64,000 nucleotides of DNA from contig NZ_QCZK02000059.1 in NCBI RefSeq assembly GCF_003347595.2, positions 1 through 64,000 of the forward strand. The letters are read 5' to 3'. The stretch comes from Botryobacter ruber (GTDB lineage: Bacteria > Bacteroidota > Bacteroidia > Cytophagales > Hymenobacteraceae). Numbering within the stretch: the first letter of the stretch is position 1; every line of letters starts with the position of its first letter. Under the pieces are notes generated by a model. That model saw nothing but the letters and a program-made list of their open reading frames with translations, made no database searches and was not told where the DNA came from. A program made the translations under genes and the position numbers. Positions 44,323 to 53,973 of this stretch are shown here, piece after piece.

Positions 44323-45539
44323 GACTCCCCCTCCAGCCTGGCAAAAATGTATTCATAAGCTTCCTTTATGCGTTCAGGGGATCTGTATTTTTTGGCAAGC
44401 TCCGGAATTTGCTCCCGGTGCTGCGGGTCCTTCAGTATTACCTGAATCTTTCCAATGGCCTGCTCCACACTCCCCTCTACCTGCACATTAAACAAAGCAC
44501 CACCACCTTCTGCTTTAATAATGTCGCTATCGTCGCCCACACCTTCAGTCAGGAGCACCGGCAAGCCGCTGGCCCAGTATTCGCCTATTTTGATAGGAGA
44601 AAGATATTTTGCCGCAGGATTAGCTTTATAAGTGGCAAAAGCAAAATCGGCGGCGGAAAGATACGCAGGCACTTCATGATGCGGAACGGAAGTTACAACA
44701 ACCTTAGCAAGATCTATATGCTGTTGTTGCAAGAGCTGCGTAATTTCCCCGTTCTCCTGCGGCGAAAGGATGATGAGCCGGAAGTCAGCAATCAGCTCAA
44801 AACACTTCTTATACATTCTGAAAGCCTCTTCCTGGTAATATAAGCCGCCATATTTACCTACATAAATGCCGATTAGCGCATGTTGCCACCCCAGTTGCTT
44901 TCGAATCTTGTCACGTTGCGTCCGGCTGAATTCCATTGATCTAAAGTCAACCGAACAGGGCACCGTTGATACTTTTTCAGGAGCAACTCCCTCCTGTACT
45001 AATCTTGTTTTATAATTTTCTGCCACAGGCATCAATCCTGCAGCCCACTTCTTCTGCAGTTCTTCCCAACGTTTCTGAAACAGATACTTTAACCCCCACC
45101 TGTTCCACACACCCGTTTCCAGCATATAATCGGCGTGGGGCTCAAAAGAACTTACATAAAAAGGGGTTTGTGTTTTTTGCCATACTTTATAAGCAAGCGC
45201 GCCCGCAGGTGCACCATGAGCCAAAATTACGCTTATATTATACTGCTCTACCAGTTGCATTAGCTTTTTAGGAAAATGAATAAAATCGCTGATCTTGGTC
45301 AGGATGTTAATTCCATACTGTTTGGATATTAATGGCTGATGCACGACCTTATTCAGCTCAGCGGGCAGCGCAACCTTACCTGCAAAAGGCTCACGTTCTA
45401 CCGTTATCAACACCACTTCAACAACATCACTAAGATGCTGCAGCACACGCAGCCGCGGGAACACAGTAGCTTTAGTAAGCCCATCATTCAGCGACCAGTA
45501 GCATAAAAACAGGATTCTTTTTGCCACACGTTTACTCAA
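44319..45539 (-). CDS. Glycosyltransferase (GT-B)
   Basis: 406-aa sugar transferase. N-terminal domain includes FLCYWSLNDGLTKATVFPRL and ISVILAHGAPAGALAYKVW; the C-terminal donor domain has IGIYVGKYGGLYYQEEA and SPIKIGEYWASGLPVLLTEG, a GT4-like pattern in which the second Glu motif is E-Y-W-A-S-G. Start and stop overlap both neighbours by 4 bp. It probably builds the same polysaccharide. Confidence 0.85.
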   Translation of the reverse strand: MSKRVAKRILFLCYWSLNDGLTKATVFPRLRVLQHLSDVVEVVLITVEREPFAGKVALPAELNKVVHQPLISKQYGINILTKISDFIHFPKKLMQLVEQYNISVILAHGAPAGALAYKVWQKTQTPFYVSSFEPHADYMLETGVWNRWGLKYLFQKRWEELQKKWAAGLMPVAENYKTRLVQEGVAPEKVSTVPCSVDFRSMEFSRTQRDKIRKQLGWQHALIGIYVGKYGGLYYQEEAFRMYKKCFELIADFRLIILSPQENGEITQLLQQQHIDLAKVVVTSVPHHEVPAYLSAADFAFATYKANPAAKYLSPIKIGEYWASGLPVLLTEGVGDDSDIIKAEGGGALFNVQVEGSVEQAIGKIQVILKDPQHREQIPELAKKYRSPERIKEAYEYIFARLEGES

Positions 45540-46732
45540 ACCTCAAGCACCTCCAAAAGCTGATTTATATGCCTTTTTACAGAAAACTTATTTTTCAGAT
45601 CATCCTCCATTAGCTGGTAATTAAGCAGCACTTTATGCCGGTTGTGGTAGAGATAAGTCAGCTTTTCCAAGCAGTCTTTTTTATCACCAGTCCTAAACAG
45701 GAATCCAGTGTCACCATCGCGTACGACCTCCTTCAGCCCTCCCGTATCAGAAGCAAGAAGAAGGCATTTGCTGCTTATGGCTTCAAGTGCCGAAAGAGAA
45801 AAGCCTTCACAGTAGGAAGGCACTACGACCAACTGAACTTCCAGCATGAACTTTTGCACAACGGCATTAGGCAACGCTCCGGTTATTTTCACGATATCAC
45901 TCAATCCCATCGACTGTACCTGCAACTCCAACTCTCTTCGCTGTGGACCATCACCAACCACAAAAACAGCTATATCAGCAAAAGCCCCCCCACTAGTATG
46001 CAGAAAATTGCCCAACACTTGCAAAAAGAAAAGCTGTCCTTTGTTATAATCAATCCTGTTCGGGATCAGCACCAGGTACCTTCCGGCTACCGACCGAATT
46101 ACTTGTCGTACCTGCTGCCAGTGCTCCTCTGCTTTATCGTTCCAGAAAGAGACAGGCAAACTGTTATAAATCACTTTATGTTCCTGATGCCGGAAAAGGT
46201 TGGTCATAATTTCCTGCTTAACAGCTTCCGATACCGAAATATGGCAATTATCAAAGCGCCTTCCCAACCACCTGTTCAAATCATTCACCATTCGTCGCCT
46301 CCAGGTAGTAACAGGATACTCGCTATACTGCAGGCCATGAAAATACTGTACAAGCAGAAATTTGTATCCCGTTAACTTAACCAGACGCATGACAAAGTGT
46401 GTATAAGGTGCATGGGCAACAACGCCAGCTATCTTATGCTCTTCAAGAAATTTTTCTATCCTACCAACTAGTCTAATAGCATTAACAAAGGCTCCCGTTG
46501 ATAAATAAGCTGTTGGCTGATACAGTTGCAGCACAGGCAGTTGTGCTACAGAAACTCCGTATTCTGCTAATATACCCACATCAGACTCGGCCAACACAAT
46601 TAAGCAAACACGTATTCCTTCCTGCTGCAGGCCTGTTATTTGATTCGCTACTTGTTTCGTTATACCTTCACGTGCAATAGCCGGCGCAACAATAGCCACA
46701 CTCCGAACAGGCTTTCTCCTGCTATTTTTCAT
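45536..46732 (-). CDS. Glycosyltransferase family 4 protein
   Basis: 398-aa GT-B enzyme. Recognisable parts are IAREGITKQVANQITGLQQE near the N-terminus, YLVLIPNRIDYNKGQLFFLQ and the E-x7-E motif PSYCEGFSLSALEAISSKC, then ASDTGGLKEVVRDGDTGFLF. This is the clearest GT4 of the three. It is the first gene of the three-transferase operon and is divergent (38 bp) from the KPHP-type gene. Confidence 0.9.
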   Translation of the reverse strand: MKNSRRKPVRSVAIVAPAIAREGITKQVANQITGLQQEGIRVCLIVLAESDVGILAEYGVSVAQLPVLQLYQPTAYLSTGAFVNAIRLVGRIEKFLEEHKIAGVVAHAPYTHFVMRLVKLTGYKFLLVQYFHGLQYSEYPVTTWRRRMVNDLNRWLGRRFDNCHISVSEAVKQEIMTNLFRHQEHKVIYNSLPVSFWNDKAEEHWQQVRQVIRSVAGRYLVLIPNRIDYNKGQLFFLQVLGNFLHTSGGAFADIAVFVVGDGPQRRELELQVQSMGLSDIVKITGALPNAVVQKFMLEVQLVVVPSYCEGFSLSALEAISSKCLLLASDTGGLKEVVRDGDTGFLFRTGDKKDCLEKLTYLYHNRHKVLLNYQLMEDDLKNKFSVKRHINQLLEVLEV

Positions 46733-46770
46733 CTTTAGCTGTTAAGAGGTAAATCACGTAACCTTGTAAG

Positions 46771-48006
46771 ATGCCTTTCAAACCAAAAATACTATTTATC
46801 GGCGACTATTGCAGAATGGACTACCTGCTTTTGCTTAAAGAGGCGAAAGATAGCTGCGATTTTCGGTTCCTGTTTTTTTCTTCACCCACTGAAGAGCAGC
46901 ACAAAGCTTACCAGAAATATGGCCAGGCGGTTTATTGGTCTGACTACAGGAGTGCACAGACATTGTTATCAGCATTAGCCCCTGACAAAGTCCTTTTTTT
47001 ATACATTGACACGTATCATGCGCTGGTACTGAACATTGCTTGCAAAAATGCAGGTATTCCAACTTTTCATCTGGAACATGGCATGCGCGCCGATTATGCT
47101 ATTGGTTATAATGTTAGCAATAGCCCTGAACTCCACCAGAAATCTTTCAGAAAGATCCGCAACCTGGCAAAACTTCTGCTTAACCTAAGATCAAGAATTA
47201 AAGCACGCCTGTTTCTCCAAAACAGCATCCGTGGCTTTTCGGCAGAAGACGCCGCTTTCGTAAAAGAATTCATCTCTATCCGAAGCAAACACAATTATCT
47301 GGAAACATTCATACGTCTGCCTTCTAAAAAACGCACTACCGACTATTATATATCCTTCAGTCCTAAAGTATTTCAGGTACACCAGCAATACGATCAACTA
47401 TCACCAGATCATAAAGTCTTCTTTATAGGAGTACCCTATTTTGATAAGCTGGCACATATCAAACCTGCAACACCACAAAAAATCATTTTATTTATTGATC
47501 AGCCTCTGGCCGAACACCACCTGCTACAGTGGACAACAACATTTAAAAAGGCTTTTGTTAAAAAACTTGCAAAAATAGTAACAGCACACCGTTTTAACCT
47601 TTTAGTAAAACCCCATCCTGTTCAGGACCTGGCTCTGTGGGAAAACGTTACTGGTGTGGAACTAGTAGACGATGAAAAAATAAGAAAACTATGTAGTAGT
47701 GTATCTCTGGTAATGAGCTTCTATTCAACCTATCTGATGCCTTTTGCGGCAATGCCTCACACCACATTAATTACTTTCGAAAACCACCCTGCTGGCAAAC
47801 TGAATGTTTCGAAGCCTTTTATTGAAGCCGGTGTTTCCTACCCTGTGTATAACCTGAATGAACTTAATTGGGCATTGGAACACATTGACAAGCTCCATCA
47901 ACAGCAACTTTCCAATAAACCAAAATTCACAGAAGACTGGCTGTATAAATTCGATGGCAAAAGCGGGGAACGCTTGCGCGATATTCTTCTAAAAGATGAC
48001 CTGTAA
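46771..48006 (+). CDS. Putative polysaccharide transferase with KPHP motif
   Basis: 411-aa protein of the GT-B-like type seen in capsule and teichoic-acid polymerases and sialyl/glycerophosphate transferases. HLEHGMRADYAIGY lies in the N-terminal half; the hallmark FNLLVKPHPVQDLALWE (about residue 288) and SLVMSFYSTYLMPFAAM with the following acidic residues form the donor site. I do not recognise a precise family. It is AT-richer than its neighbours by eye, as is common for capsule/O-antigen genes and compatible with lateral exchange. It likely takes part in surface polysaccharide synthesis. Confidence 0.65.
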   Translation: MPFKPKILFIGDYCRMDYLLLLKEAKDSCDFRFLFFSSPTEEQHKAYQKYGQAVYWSDYRSAQTLLSALAPDKVLFLYIDTYHALVLNIACKNAGIPTFHLEHGMRADYAIGYNVSNSPELHQKSFRKIRNLAKLLLNLRSRIKARLFLQNSIRGFSAEDAAFVKEFISIRSKHNYLETFIRLPSKKRTTDYYISFSPKVFQVHQQYDQLSPDHKVFFIGVPYFDKLAHIKPATPQKIILFIDQPLAEHHLLQWTTTFKKAFVKKLAKIVTAHRFNLLVKPHPVQDLALWENVTGVELVDDEKIRKLCSSVSLVMSFYSTYLMPFAAMPHTTLITFENHPAGKLNVSKPFIEAGVSYPVYNLNELNWALEHIDKLHQQQLSNKPKFTEDWLYKFDGKSGERLRDILLKDDL

Positions 48007-48008
48007 TG

Positions 48009-48042
48009 CAAAAGGCCCGGGATATTACAACCCGGGCCTTTG
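48009..48042. terminator. Bidirectional terminator between convergent polysaccharide genes
   Basis: A 12-bp perfect stem CAAAGGCCCGGG/CCCGGGCCTTTG with a 9-nt loop. Confidence 0.8.
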
Positions 48043-48060
48043 CTATTGCAAGTATAAAAA

Positions 48061-49029
48061 CTAAAACGTTCTCGCTTCTTTAGGCTCAATATGAAGATTC
48101 TCTTTGAAATACTCCAATGTTTTACGCAAACCCTCAGCACGGTCTACCTTTGGCTCCCAGCCCAGTATTTCCTTCGCCCGGGTAATATCAGGCTGACGCT
48201 TCTGCGGATCGTCTTTTGGCAGTGGCTGGTATTCTAACTTCAGTTCTACACCGGTTAGCTTGCAGATTTCCTCTGCGAACTGCTTTATCGTAATTTCAGA
48301 TGGATTGCCGATGTTTACCGGATACGCATAATCACTCAACAGCAGGCGATAGATACCTTCCACCAGGTCATCTACATAGCAGAAAGACCTTGTTTGAGAA
48401 CCGTCGCCAAAAATACTGAGAGGTTCGCCCCGAAGTGCCTGGCTCAGGAAGGCAGGCAATACGCGGCCATCGTTCAGGCGCATGCGCGGGCCATAGGTAT
48501 TAAAGATACGCACGATGCGGGTCTCTAAACCATGGTGCATGTGGTAAGCCATTGTCATGGCTTCCTGGAAGCGTTTTGCTTCGTCGTAGCAGCCACGCGG
48601 GCCAACCGGGTTTACGTTCCCCCAGTAATCTTCTGTCTGGGGGTGTACCAGTGGGTCGCCATACACTTCAGAAGTAGAAGCAATGAGCATGCGGGCGCCT
48701 TTGTTTCTGGCAAGGCCCAGCAGGTTATGCGTCCCCAGCGACCCTACTTTTAAGGTCTGGATCGGAATTTTCAGATAATCAATCGGGCTGGCCGGCGATG
48801 CGAAATGCAGGATGTACTCCAGGCGGCCCGGAATATGCACAAACTTGGAAACATCATGGTGATAAAATTCAAAATGTTTCTCCTTAAAAAGATGCTCAAT
48901 ATTGCTCAGGTTACCTGTTATCAGGTTATCCATCGCAATTACATGATATCCTTCTTTAAGAAACCGGTCACACAAATGGGACCCCAGGAAGCCTGCGCCT
49001 CCTGTAACTAATACGCGTTGTCTTGACAT
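48061..49029 (-). CDS. UDP-glucuronate decarboxylase (UDP-xylose synthase)
   Basis: 322-aa short-chain dehydrogenase-type enzyme converting UDP-glucuronate to UDP-xylose. The NAD-binding VTGGAGFLGSHLCDRFL, the catalytic Thr/Ser region STSEVYGDP, and YDEAKR (Tyr-x3-Lys, in GPRGCYDEAKR, a UXS hallmark) are intact. Downstream of and 6 bp from the UDP-glucose dehydrogenase gene, it completes a UDP-glucose to UDP-glucuronate to UDP-xylose pathway. Confidence 0.92.
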   Translation of the reverse strand: MSRQRVLVTGGAGFLGSHLCDRFLKEGYHVIAMDNLITGNLSNIEHLFKEKHFEFYHHDVSKFVHIPGRLEYILHFASPASPIDYLKIPIQTLKVGSLGTHNLLGLARNKGARMLIASTSEVYGDPLVHPQTEDYWGNVNPVGPRGCYDEAKRFQEAMTMAYHMHHGLETRIVRIFNTYGPRMRLNDGRVLPAFLSQALRGEPLSIFGDGSQTRSFCYVDDLVEGIYRLLLSDYAYPVNIGNPSEITIKQFAEEICKLTGVELKLEYQPLPKDDPQKRQPDITRAKEILGWEPKVDRAEGLRKTLEYFKENLHIEPKEARTF

Positions 49030-49035
49030 AATTAT

Positions 49036-50382
49036 TTATACTGCAGTATCTACCTGCTCAACATTTTGCTTTACTCCGATTCCATAATAGATAAAGCCTT
49101 TGTCCCGCAGTTCAACGGCATCATAAATATTCCGGCCATCAAACACGACTTTATCTTTCATTAACTTGCCTACAACATTAAAGTTAGGCGCCTTAAACTC
49201 AGGCCACTCTGTAACCAGCAACAGGGCATCGGCATCGATAAGCGCTTCGTACTCATCCTTACCATAGTAAATAGAATCGCCCAGCGTATGTTCTGCTTCT
49301 TTCATGGCTACCGGATCGTAGGCACGCACCTGTGCGCCCTCTTCTAGTAACTTATTGATGATGACCAGGGAAGGTGCTTCGCGCATGTCATCTGTCTTTG
49401 GTTTAAACGACAAGCCCCATACAGCAAAGGTTTTTCCGGCCAGGTCGCCGTTGAAGTGCTTCTTGATTTTATTGAAAAGCACGGACTTCTGGTTTTCGTT
49501 TACACTCTCCACCGCCTTCAGCACCTGCATTTCGTAGCCGTTTTCGGTAGCTGTTTTGATTAGCGCCTTTACGTCTTTCGGGAAACAGGAACCGCCGTAT
49601 CCGATACCCGGATAGATAAACTTATTACCAATACGCACATCGCTGCCTATGCCTTTGCGCACCATGTTTACATCGGCACCCATAATTTCGCACAGGTTTG
49701 CGATATCGTTCATAAAGCTGATTTTAGTGGCAAGCATGGCATTAGCGGCATACTTGGTCATTTCAGCAGAAGGAACATCCATGAAAATAAGCGGGTGACC
49801 ATTCATCAGGAAAGGCTTGTAAAGCTTCGTCATCACTTCCTCTGCTCTTTCAGAAGAAACGCCAACCACAATACGGTCTGGTTTCAGGAAGTCTTCGATC
49901 GCGGCGCCTTCTTTCAGGAATTCAGGGTTTGATGCCACATCAAATGGAATATCTACCCCACGCATCTCCAGTTCCGCTTCAATTGCCTGGCGCACTTTTC
50001 TGGCGGTACCAACCGGCACGGTACTTTTTGTTACCACTACCATGTAGTCCTGCATGTTCTGCCCGATGCTGCGGGCTACAGCCAACACATATTTCAGGTC
50101 GGCACTACCGTCTTCTCCGGGAGGTGTACCTACGGCAATAAAGGCTACATCACAACCCTGTACGCTTGCAGCCAAATCGGTGGAAAAAGACAGTCGGTCT
50201 TTCTTGGTGTTGCGCAACACCATTTCCTCCAGGCCGGGCTCATAGATTGGCAGAATGCCATTCTTCAGATTTTCTATTTTCCTTGCATCAATATCAATGC
50301 AGGTTACATCTATACCAACCTCGGCAAAACAGGTTCCTGTTACTAAGCCGACATAACCGGTTCCAACTACAGCAATTTTCAT
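49036..50382 (-). CDS. UDP-glucose 6-dehydrogenase
   Basis: 448-aa NAD-dependent enzyme producing UDP-glucuronate for polysaccharide synthesis. The N-terminal Rossmann motif GTGYVGLVTGTCFAEVG, the substrate motif NPEFLKEGAAIEDFLKPDR, and the catalytic Cys in GYGGSCFPKDVKAL (about residue 261) are all present, as is the C-terminal GLSFKPKTDDMREAPS. The length fits the family. Confidence 0.95.
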   Translation of the reverse strand: MKIAVVGTGYVGLVTGTCFAEVGIDVTCIDIDARKIENLKNGILPIYEPGLEEMVLRNTKKDRLSFSTDLAASVQGCDVAFIAVGTPPGEDGSADLKYVLAVARSIGQNMQDYMVVVTKSTVPVGTARKVRQAIEAELEMRGVDIPFDVASNPEFLKEGAAIEDFLKPDRIVVGVSSERAEEVMTKLYKPFLMNGHPLIFMDVPSAEMTKYAANAMLATKISFMNDIANLCEIMGADVNMVRKGIGSDVRIGNKFIYPGIGYGGSCFPKDVKALIKTATENGYEMQVLKAVESVNENQKSVLFNKIKKHFNGDLAGKTFAVWGLSFKPKTDDMREAPSLVIINKLLEEGAQVRAYDPVAMKEAEHTLGDSIYYGKDEYEALIDADALLLVTEWPEFKAPNFNVVGKLMKDKVVFDGRNIYDAVELRDKGFIYYGIGVKQNVEQVDTAV

Positions 50383-50474
50383 AGGAAATCAAATTTAAAT
50401 AAAATGTAAATATATGCTTATTTATTTACGTTTCATTATTTAAAATGAACAATATTTATTTCATATTTTTTATA

Positions 50475-52382
50475 TTAATTGTTCAAGTATTTTTGCCACC
50501 AGTACTGAAACACCAGGAGTACCCATGCAATCGTTGGCGCACCTCCTCCTCCCCCCGAAAACAGCACTTTCTGAAGTTTCCTGATTTCAGCGACGTCAAA
50601 AATCCCCTGAGCTTCTATAAAATCGTCCGCTAAATACTTTTTAACATACTCCTGCGCATCTGTCTGCAGCAGCGAAAGCAGCGGCACCTCAAACCCTTTC
50701 TTTGGCCGGTTGTAAAGCTCCTGTGGCAGCAAACTCCTGAACGTATCCTGCACCAACTTCTTCTGCAGGTGCCCATCTATCTTGGCAGCAACAGGCAACG
50801 AAAAAGCAAACTTTACCACCCTGTGATCCAGAAAGGGGCTTCGGATTTCCAGGCCATTGGCCATGCCCATCAAATCTATCTTGGGAAGCATGTCGTTGGC
50901 GAGAACCAGGTGCCAGTCGGCACACAGCACACTGTTTAGATCGTAATGCGCACTGTTGATATGATCCAGCAATCTGCTTTTACGGGCATGGTACAACCTG
51001 TTTACGGCTTTGAAACGATACTCCGGCCGGAGCAGTGCCAGCGCCTCTTGCTCATTTTGCCACGTTGCCCAGAACCAGTAACGCTCCCGGGGAGCTAACT
51101 GTGCGCCGGCAGCAAACCGGTGCAACTGTCTTACTTTGTTTGCTACAGCTGAGTTTCGCGATTGCGGCAAAATATTCCAGATATTTTTTAGTTTTGTTAC
51201 AGCCTCCACTGCCATACCTCCATGCAGCAACCTGTATTCTGCCCTGTGCTTGTTGTAGCCCGCAAAAAGCTCGTCAGCCCCATCCCCCGACAGCACGGCC
51301 TTTACACTGGCGCCGGCACTCTTACTTAATAAATACACCGCCAGTGCAGAGGAGTCTGCAAAAGGTTCGCTCAGGGCATCGAGCATTCCGAGCAGGTGCC
51401 CGTGCAGGTCCTGTGGGGTGAGCAGCAGTTCGGTATGATCGGTCTTGTATTTAGCTGCAACCAAACGTGCATACTTTGTCTCATCAAAGAAAGGGTTCTT
51501 CTTATACCCTAAAGAGAACGTTTTAAAGTTTGGCCTGTTTTTAGCTGCCAACGCCACCACAACCGACGAATCTATGCCGCCGCTCAGGAAAGCGCCTACC
51601 GGCACATCGGCCGTCAGCCTGTCTTCTACGGCCTGCTCTAAGAGGCGCAGTAGCTTTGCCTGTTGCTGTTTTGCGCTTAAGGGGTTGGCTGCTGCCTTGT
51701 CTGCATCAAAAGGCAGCCTGTACCACACCGCCTCCTGCATTCTGCTCCCTTTTATCAGGAGCGAATGGCCGGGCAACAGCTTTTTTACCCCTTGCAGCAT
51801 GGTGGCGGGCGCTGGCACATAGGTAAGCTGCAGGTATTGGTAAAGCGCCGTGTAATCGAGCTCACGTGGAACACCAAGTTCAAACAAAGCTGCCAGTTCA
51901 GACCCGAACAGGAAATAATCGGCACTTTTATAATAGAGCAGGGGCTTTTCGCCATGCCTGTCGCGGGCCAGGAACAGCGTATCTTCGGCAGCATCGTAAA
52001 TGGCAAAGGCAAAAAAGCCTTTCAGCTTCTTCAGGCACTCGCTTCCCTCTTTGCGGTAGAGCTGGAGCACCACTTCCGTATCAGAATCTGTCCGGAACTG
52101 GAAGCCTGCCCCCTGCAGTGTTTTGCGCAGTGCTTCGTAATTAAAAATCTCTCCGTTATACACAATGGTGTAGCGGCCGCTGGCATCGGTCATGGGCTGG
52201 TTAGAGGCAGCCCCCGGCGAGATGATGGATAAGCGCCGGTTTGCCAGCCCTACATGGGCTTTCACAAACATGCCGGCAGCATCCGGCCCACGGTGAGCCA
52301 GCGTTGCTGAGGCAGCCTCCAGTCTTTCTAAAGCTGCTCTTCCGGGTTCTGTAAAAGCAAATACGCCTGTAATTCCACACAT
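50475..52382 (-). CDS. asnB: Asparagine synthase (glutamine-hydrolysing)
   Basis: 635-aa enzyme with the N-terminal glutaminase starting MCGITGVF (Cys2 is the nucleophile) and the synthetase PP-loop FLSGGIDSSVV (about residue 267). Residues VLSGDGADELFAGYNKHR and the C-terminal RSPFLDHRVVKFA are conserved. AsnB paralogs of this length are frequent in exopolysaccharide loci, where they may amidate uronic acids; given the neighbouring UDP-glucuronate genes that role is possible, but simple asparagine synthesis is not excluded. Confidence 0.9.
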   Translation of the reverse strand: MCGITGVFAFTEPGRAALERLEAASATLAHRGPDAAGMFVKAHVGLANRRLSIISPGAASNQPMTDASGRYTIVYNGEIFNYEALRKTLQGAGFQFRTDSDTEVVLQLYRKEGSECLKKLKGFFAFAIYDAAEDTLFLARDRHGEKPLLYYKSADYFLFGSELAALFELGVPRELDYTALYQYLQLTYVPAPATMLQGVKKLLPGHSLLIKGSRMQEAVWYRLPFDADKAAANPLSAKQQQAKLLRLLEQAVEDRLTADVPVGAFLSGGIDSSVVVALAAKNRPNFKTFSLGYKKNPFFDETKYARLVAAKYKTDHTELLLTPQDLHGHLLGMLDALSEPFADSSALAVYLLSKSAGASVKAVLSGDGADELFAGYNKHRAEYRLLHGGMAVEAVTKLKNIWNILPQSRNSAVANKVRQLHRFAAGAQLAPRERYWFWATWQNEQEALALLRPEYRFKAVNRLYHARKSRLLDHINSAHYDLNSVLCADWHLVLANDMLPKIDLMGMANGLEIRSPFLDHRVVKFAFSLPVAAKIDGHLQKKLVQDTFRSLLPQELYNRPKKGFEVPLLSLLQTDAQEYVKKYLADDFIEAQGIFDVAEIRKLQKVLFSGGGGGAPTIAWVLLVFQYWWQKYLNN

Positions 52383-52541
52383 TGCGGTGTAAAGTTAGGA
52401 CTTCTCCGTCTTTATCCTATCACAGACGTCCTGCTGCTGCTTAATTAAAACTTAATTTTGAAAGCGGCCTTTTTATTCCACAAAATAACAACCTGCCTTC
52501 CGCTATAAAGTATAGCTATAGTATAAACACACTACACTGCT

Positions 52542-53450
52542 ATGAGGCCAGCTTGGTTAGATACACAGGAATACCCCTTCGATTCAAAATACCTGGAGGT
52601 TGAGGCGGGCAGGATGCACTACATCGACGAGGGTGCAGGCACCCCCATTGTTATGCTGCATGGCAACCCGACCTGGTCGTTCCTGTACCGGAAAGTGGTA
52701 AAAAAGCTCAGCGAACACTACCGCTGTATCGCCATCGACCTGATCGGCTTCGGGCTTTCAGACAAGCCGGATAACTGGAGCTATTATCCGCAGGAGCAGG
52801 TAGACAACGTGGAACAGCTGCTGGCGCAGCTCAACCTGGAAGACATTACCCTGCTGGTGCACGACCTGGGTGCAGCCGTTGGTTTTGCCTATGCCATGAA
52901 ACATCCGGATAAAGTGAAGAACATTGTCCTGTTCAACACCTGGACCTGGCCGTTATCCAGGAGCGCCTCTACGGATGAGTCCGGCGAAAAGGCAGAAGGC
53001 CCTTTATCCAGGTTCATTCACGCACGATTACACGACACAAATACCAAGCTGATACATGAGCTGTTCGGCAACGAACTAACACTGCCAGAGAACATCCTCA
53101 ATCAGTACATCAACGGCCTTGGGCAACCCGGACAGCTTGTAAATACCCTCCCCTGCACCCGCTCCATGCCCGGAACCAGGAAATGGCTCAATGAGTTGTG
53201 GCAGCACCGGAAAATTATACAGGATATCCCGGCCCTGATACTCTGGGGCGAGGAAGACAACCTGGTAAAAGCAGAGGCGCTCCAGAAGTGGAAAGACTTT
53301 TTCCATGAAAGTTATGTTATTCAGTTTGAAAACAGCGGTCATTTCCTGCAGGAGCACAATGCAGATGAAGTGGCCCGTTATGTTGACAACTTCATTAAAG
53401 AGGAGAAGAAAAAGCATGAGGCATCGCCCCATGACTTCGTGAAAGGATAG
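52542..53450 (+). CDS. Alpha/beta hydrolase related to haloalkane dehalogenases
   Basis: 302-aa alpha/beta hydrolase. The oxyanion motif HGNPTWSFLYR, the nucleophile motif LLVHDLGAAVGFAYA (Asp nucleophile), the acidic residue near LILWGEEDNLV and the catalytic His in ENSGHFLQEHN match the haloalkane dehalogenase/epoxide hydrolase group. However, dehalogenases have Trp immediately after the nucleophile as a halide ligand, and here it is Leu. The enzyme may act on other esters or epoxides. It is upstream of a small gene on the same strand. Confidence 0.75.
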   Translation: MRPAWLDTQEYPFDSKYLEVEAGRMHYIDEGAGTPIVMLHGNPTWSFLYRKVVKKLSEHYRCIAIDLIGFGLSDKPDNWSYYPQEQVDNVEQLLAQLNLEDITLLVHDLGAAVGFAYAMKHPDKVKNIVLFNTWTWPLSRSASTDESGEKAEGPLSRFIHARLHDTNTKLIHELFGNELTLPENILNQYINGLGQPGQLVNTLPCTRSMPGTRKWLNELWQHRKIIQDIPALILWGEEDNLVKAEALQKWKDFFHESYVIQFENSGHFLQEHNADEVARYVDNFIKEEKKKHEASPHDFVKG

Positions 53451-53482
53451 TTTAATGTTTAATCAATTTTAATTTTTTTAGT

Positions 53483-53728
53483 ATGAAAAGCAGCAAATCG
53501 CTTAACGAGGCTATTTTTCGGGCACACCCATCCACTGAAGAAAATACGCAGTCTCAGGAGCAACTATATCATATGACCCAGCCCGACCAACCGCAAAACC
53601 GCCCTGCAGCAAAGCAGCAGAAGGCCCCGCTGAACGAATGTCATAAAAACCTGATGCAATCCTGGATGAACCTGCGCGCCATGGACAGTGCCCTGGCCGA
53701 AAAATTTGGAAACGATATGATGGGATAG
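53483..53728 (+). CDS. Small hydrophilic protein of unknown function
   Basis: 81-aa protein rich in Gln, Asn and Pro, with a short conserved-looking end (NECHKNLMQSWMNLRAMDSA). No known domain is recognised. It starts 32 bp after the hydrolase gene and ends before a strong terminator, which supports it being a real gene in the same transcript. The N-terminal half looks disordered. Confidence 0.5.
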   Translation: MKSSKSLNEAIFRAHPSTEENTQSQEQLYHMTQPDQPQNRPAAKQQKAPLNECHKNLMQSWMNLRAMDSALAEKFGNDMMG

Positions 53729-53802
53729 TTAACCTGCCGAAAATGAGCATCAGGCCCACATACAAAACCATAAAACACAACTCCAACATGCTACTACAAA
53801 CC

Positions 53803-53840
53803 AAACAGGCGCAGAAAAATGATTCTGCGCCTGTTTTTGT
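53803..53840 (+). terminator. Terminator after the hydrolase operon
   Basis: A perfect 14-bp stem AAACAGGCGCAGAA/TTCTGCGCCTGTTT with a 6-nt loop and a T-rich tail. Confidence 0.88.
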
Positions 53841-53907
53841 TTAAGCAGATCCTGCAGCCGTCCCTTGTATCACAGGCTTTCTTGCTTCGCCCCCCGAAAA
53901 AACCTTA

Positions 53908-53973
53908 CTGCACCTGCCACCACAGCCACTGCTGCTAATTTTTTTCTGCTGCACCAGCCACCATACCCTCTGC
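53908..53973. repeat. Dispersed palindromic element, tandem direct pair (locus 7)
   Basis: Two copies in the same orientation (53908-53932 and 53949-53973, 41-bp period), unlike the inverted pairs elsewhere. The rest of the 519-bp gap (53729-54247) holds only the terminator and nondescript sequence. Confidence 0.8.

Noticed and set aside
52542..53450. Firm haloalkane dehalogenase call
   Set aside because: The Trp that follows the Asp nucleophile in the family is Leu here, so the substrate was left open.
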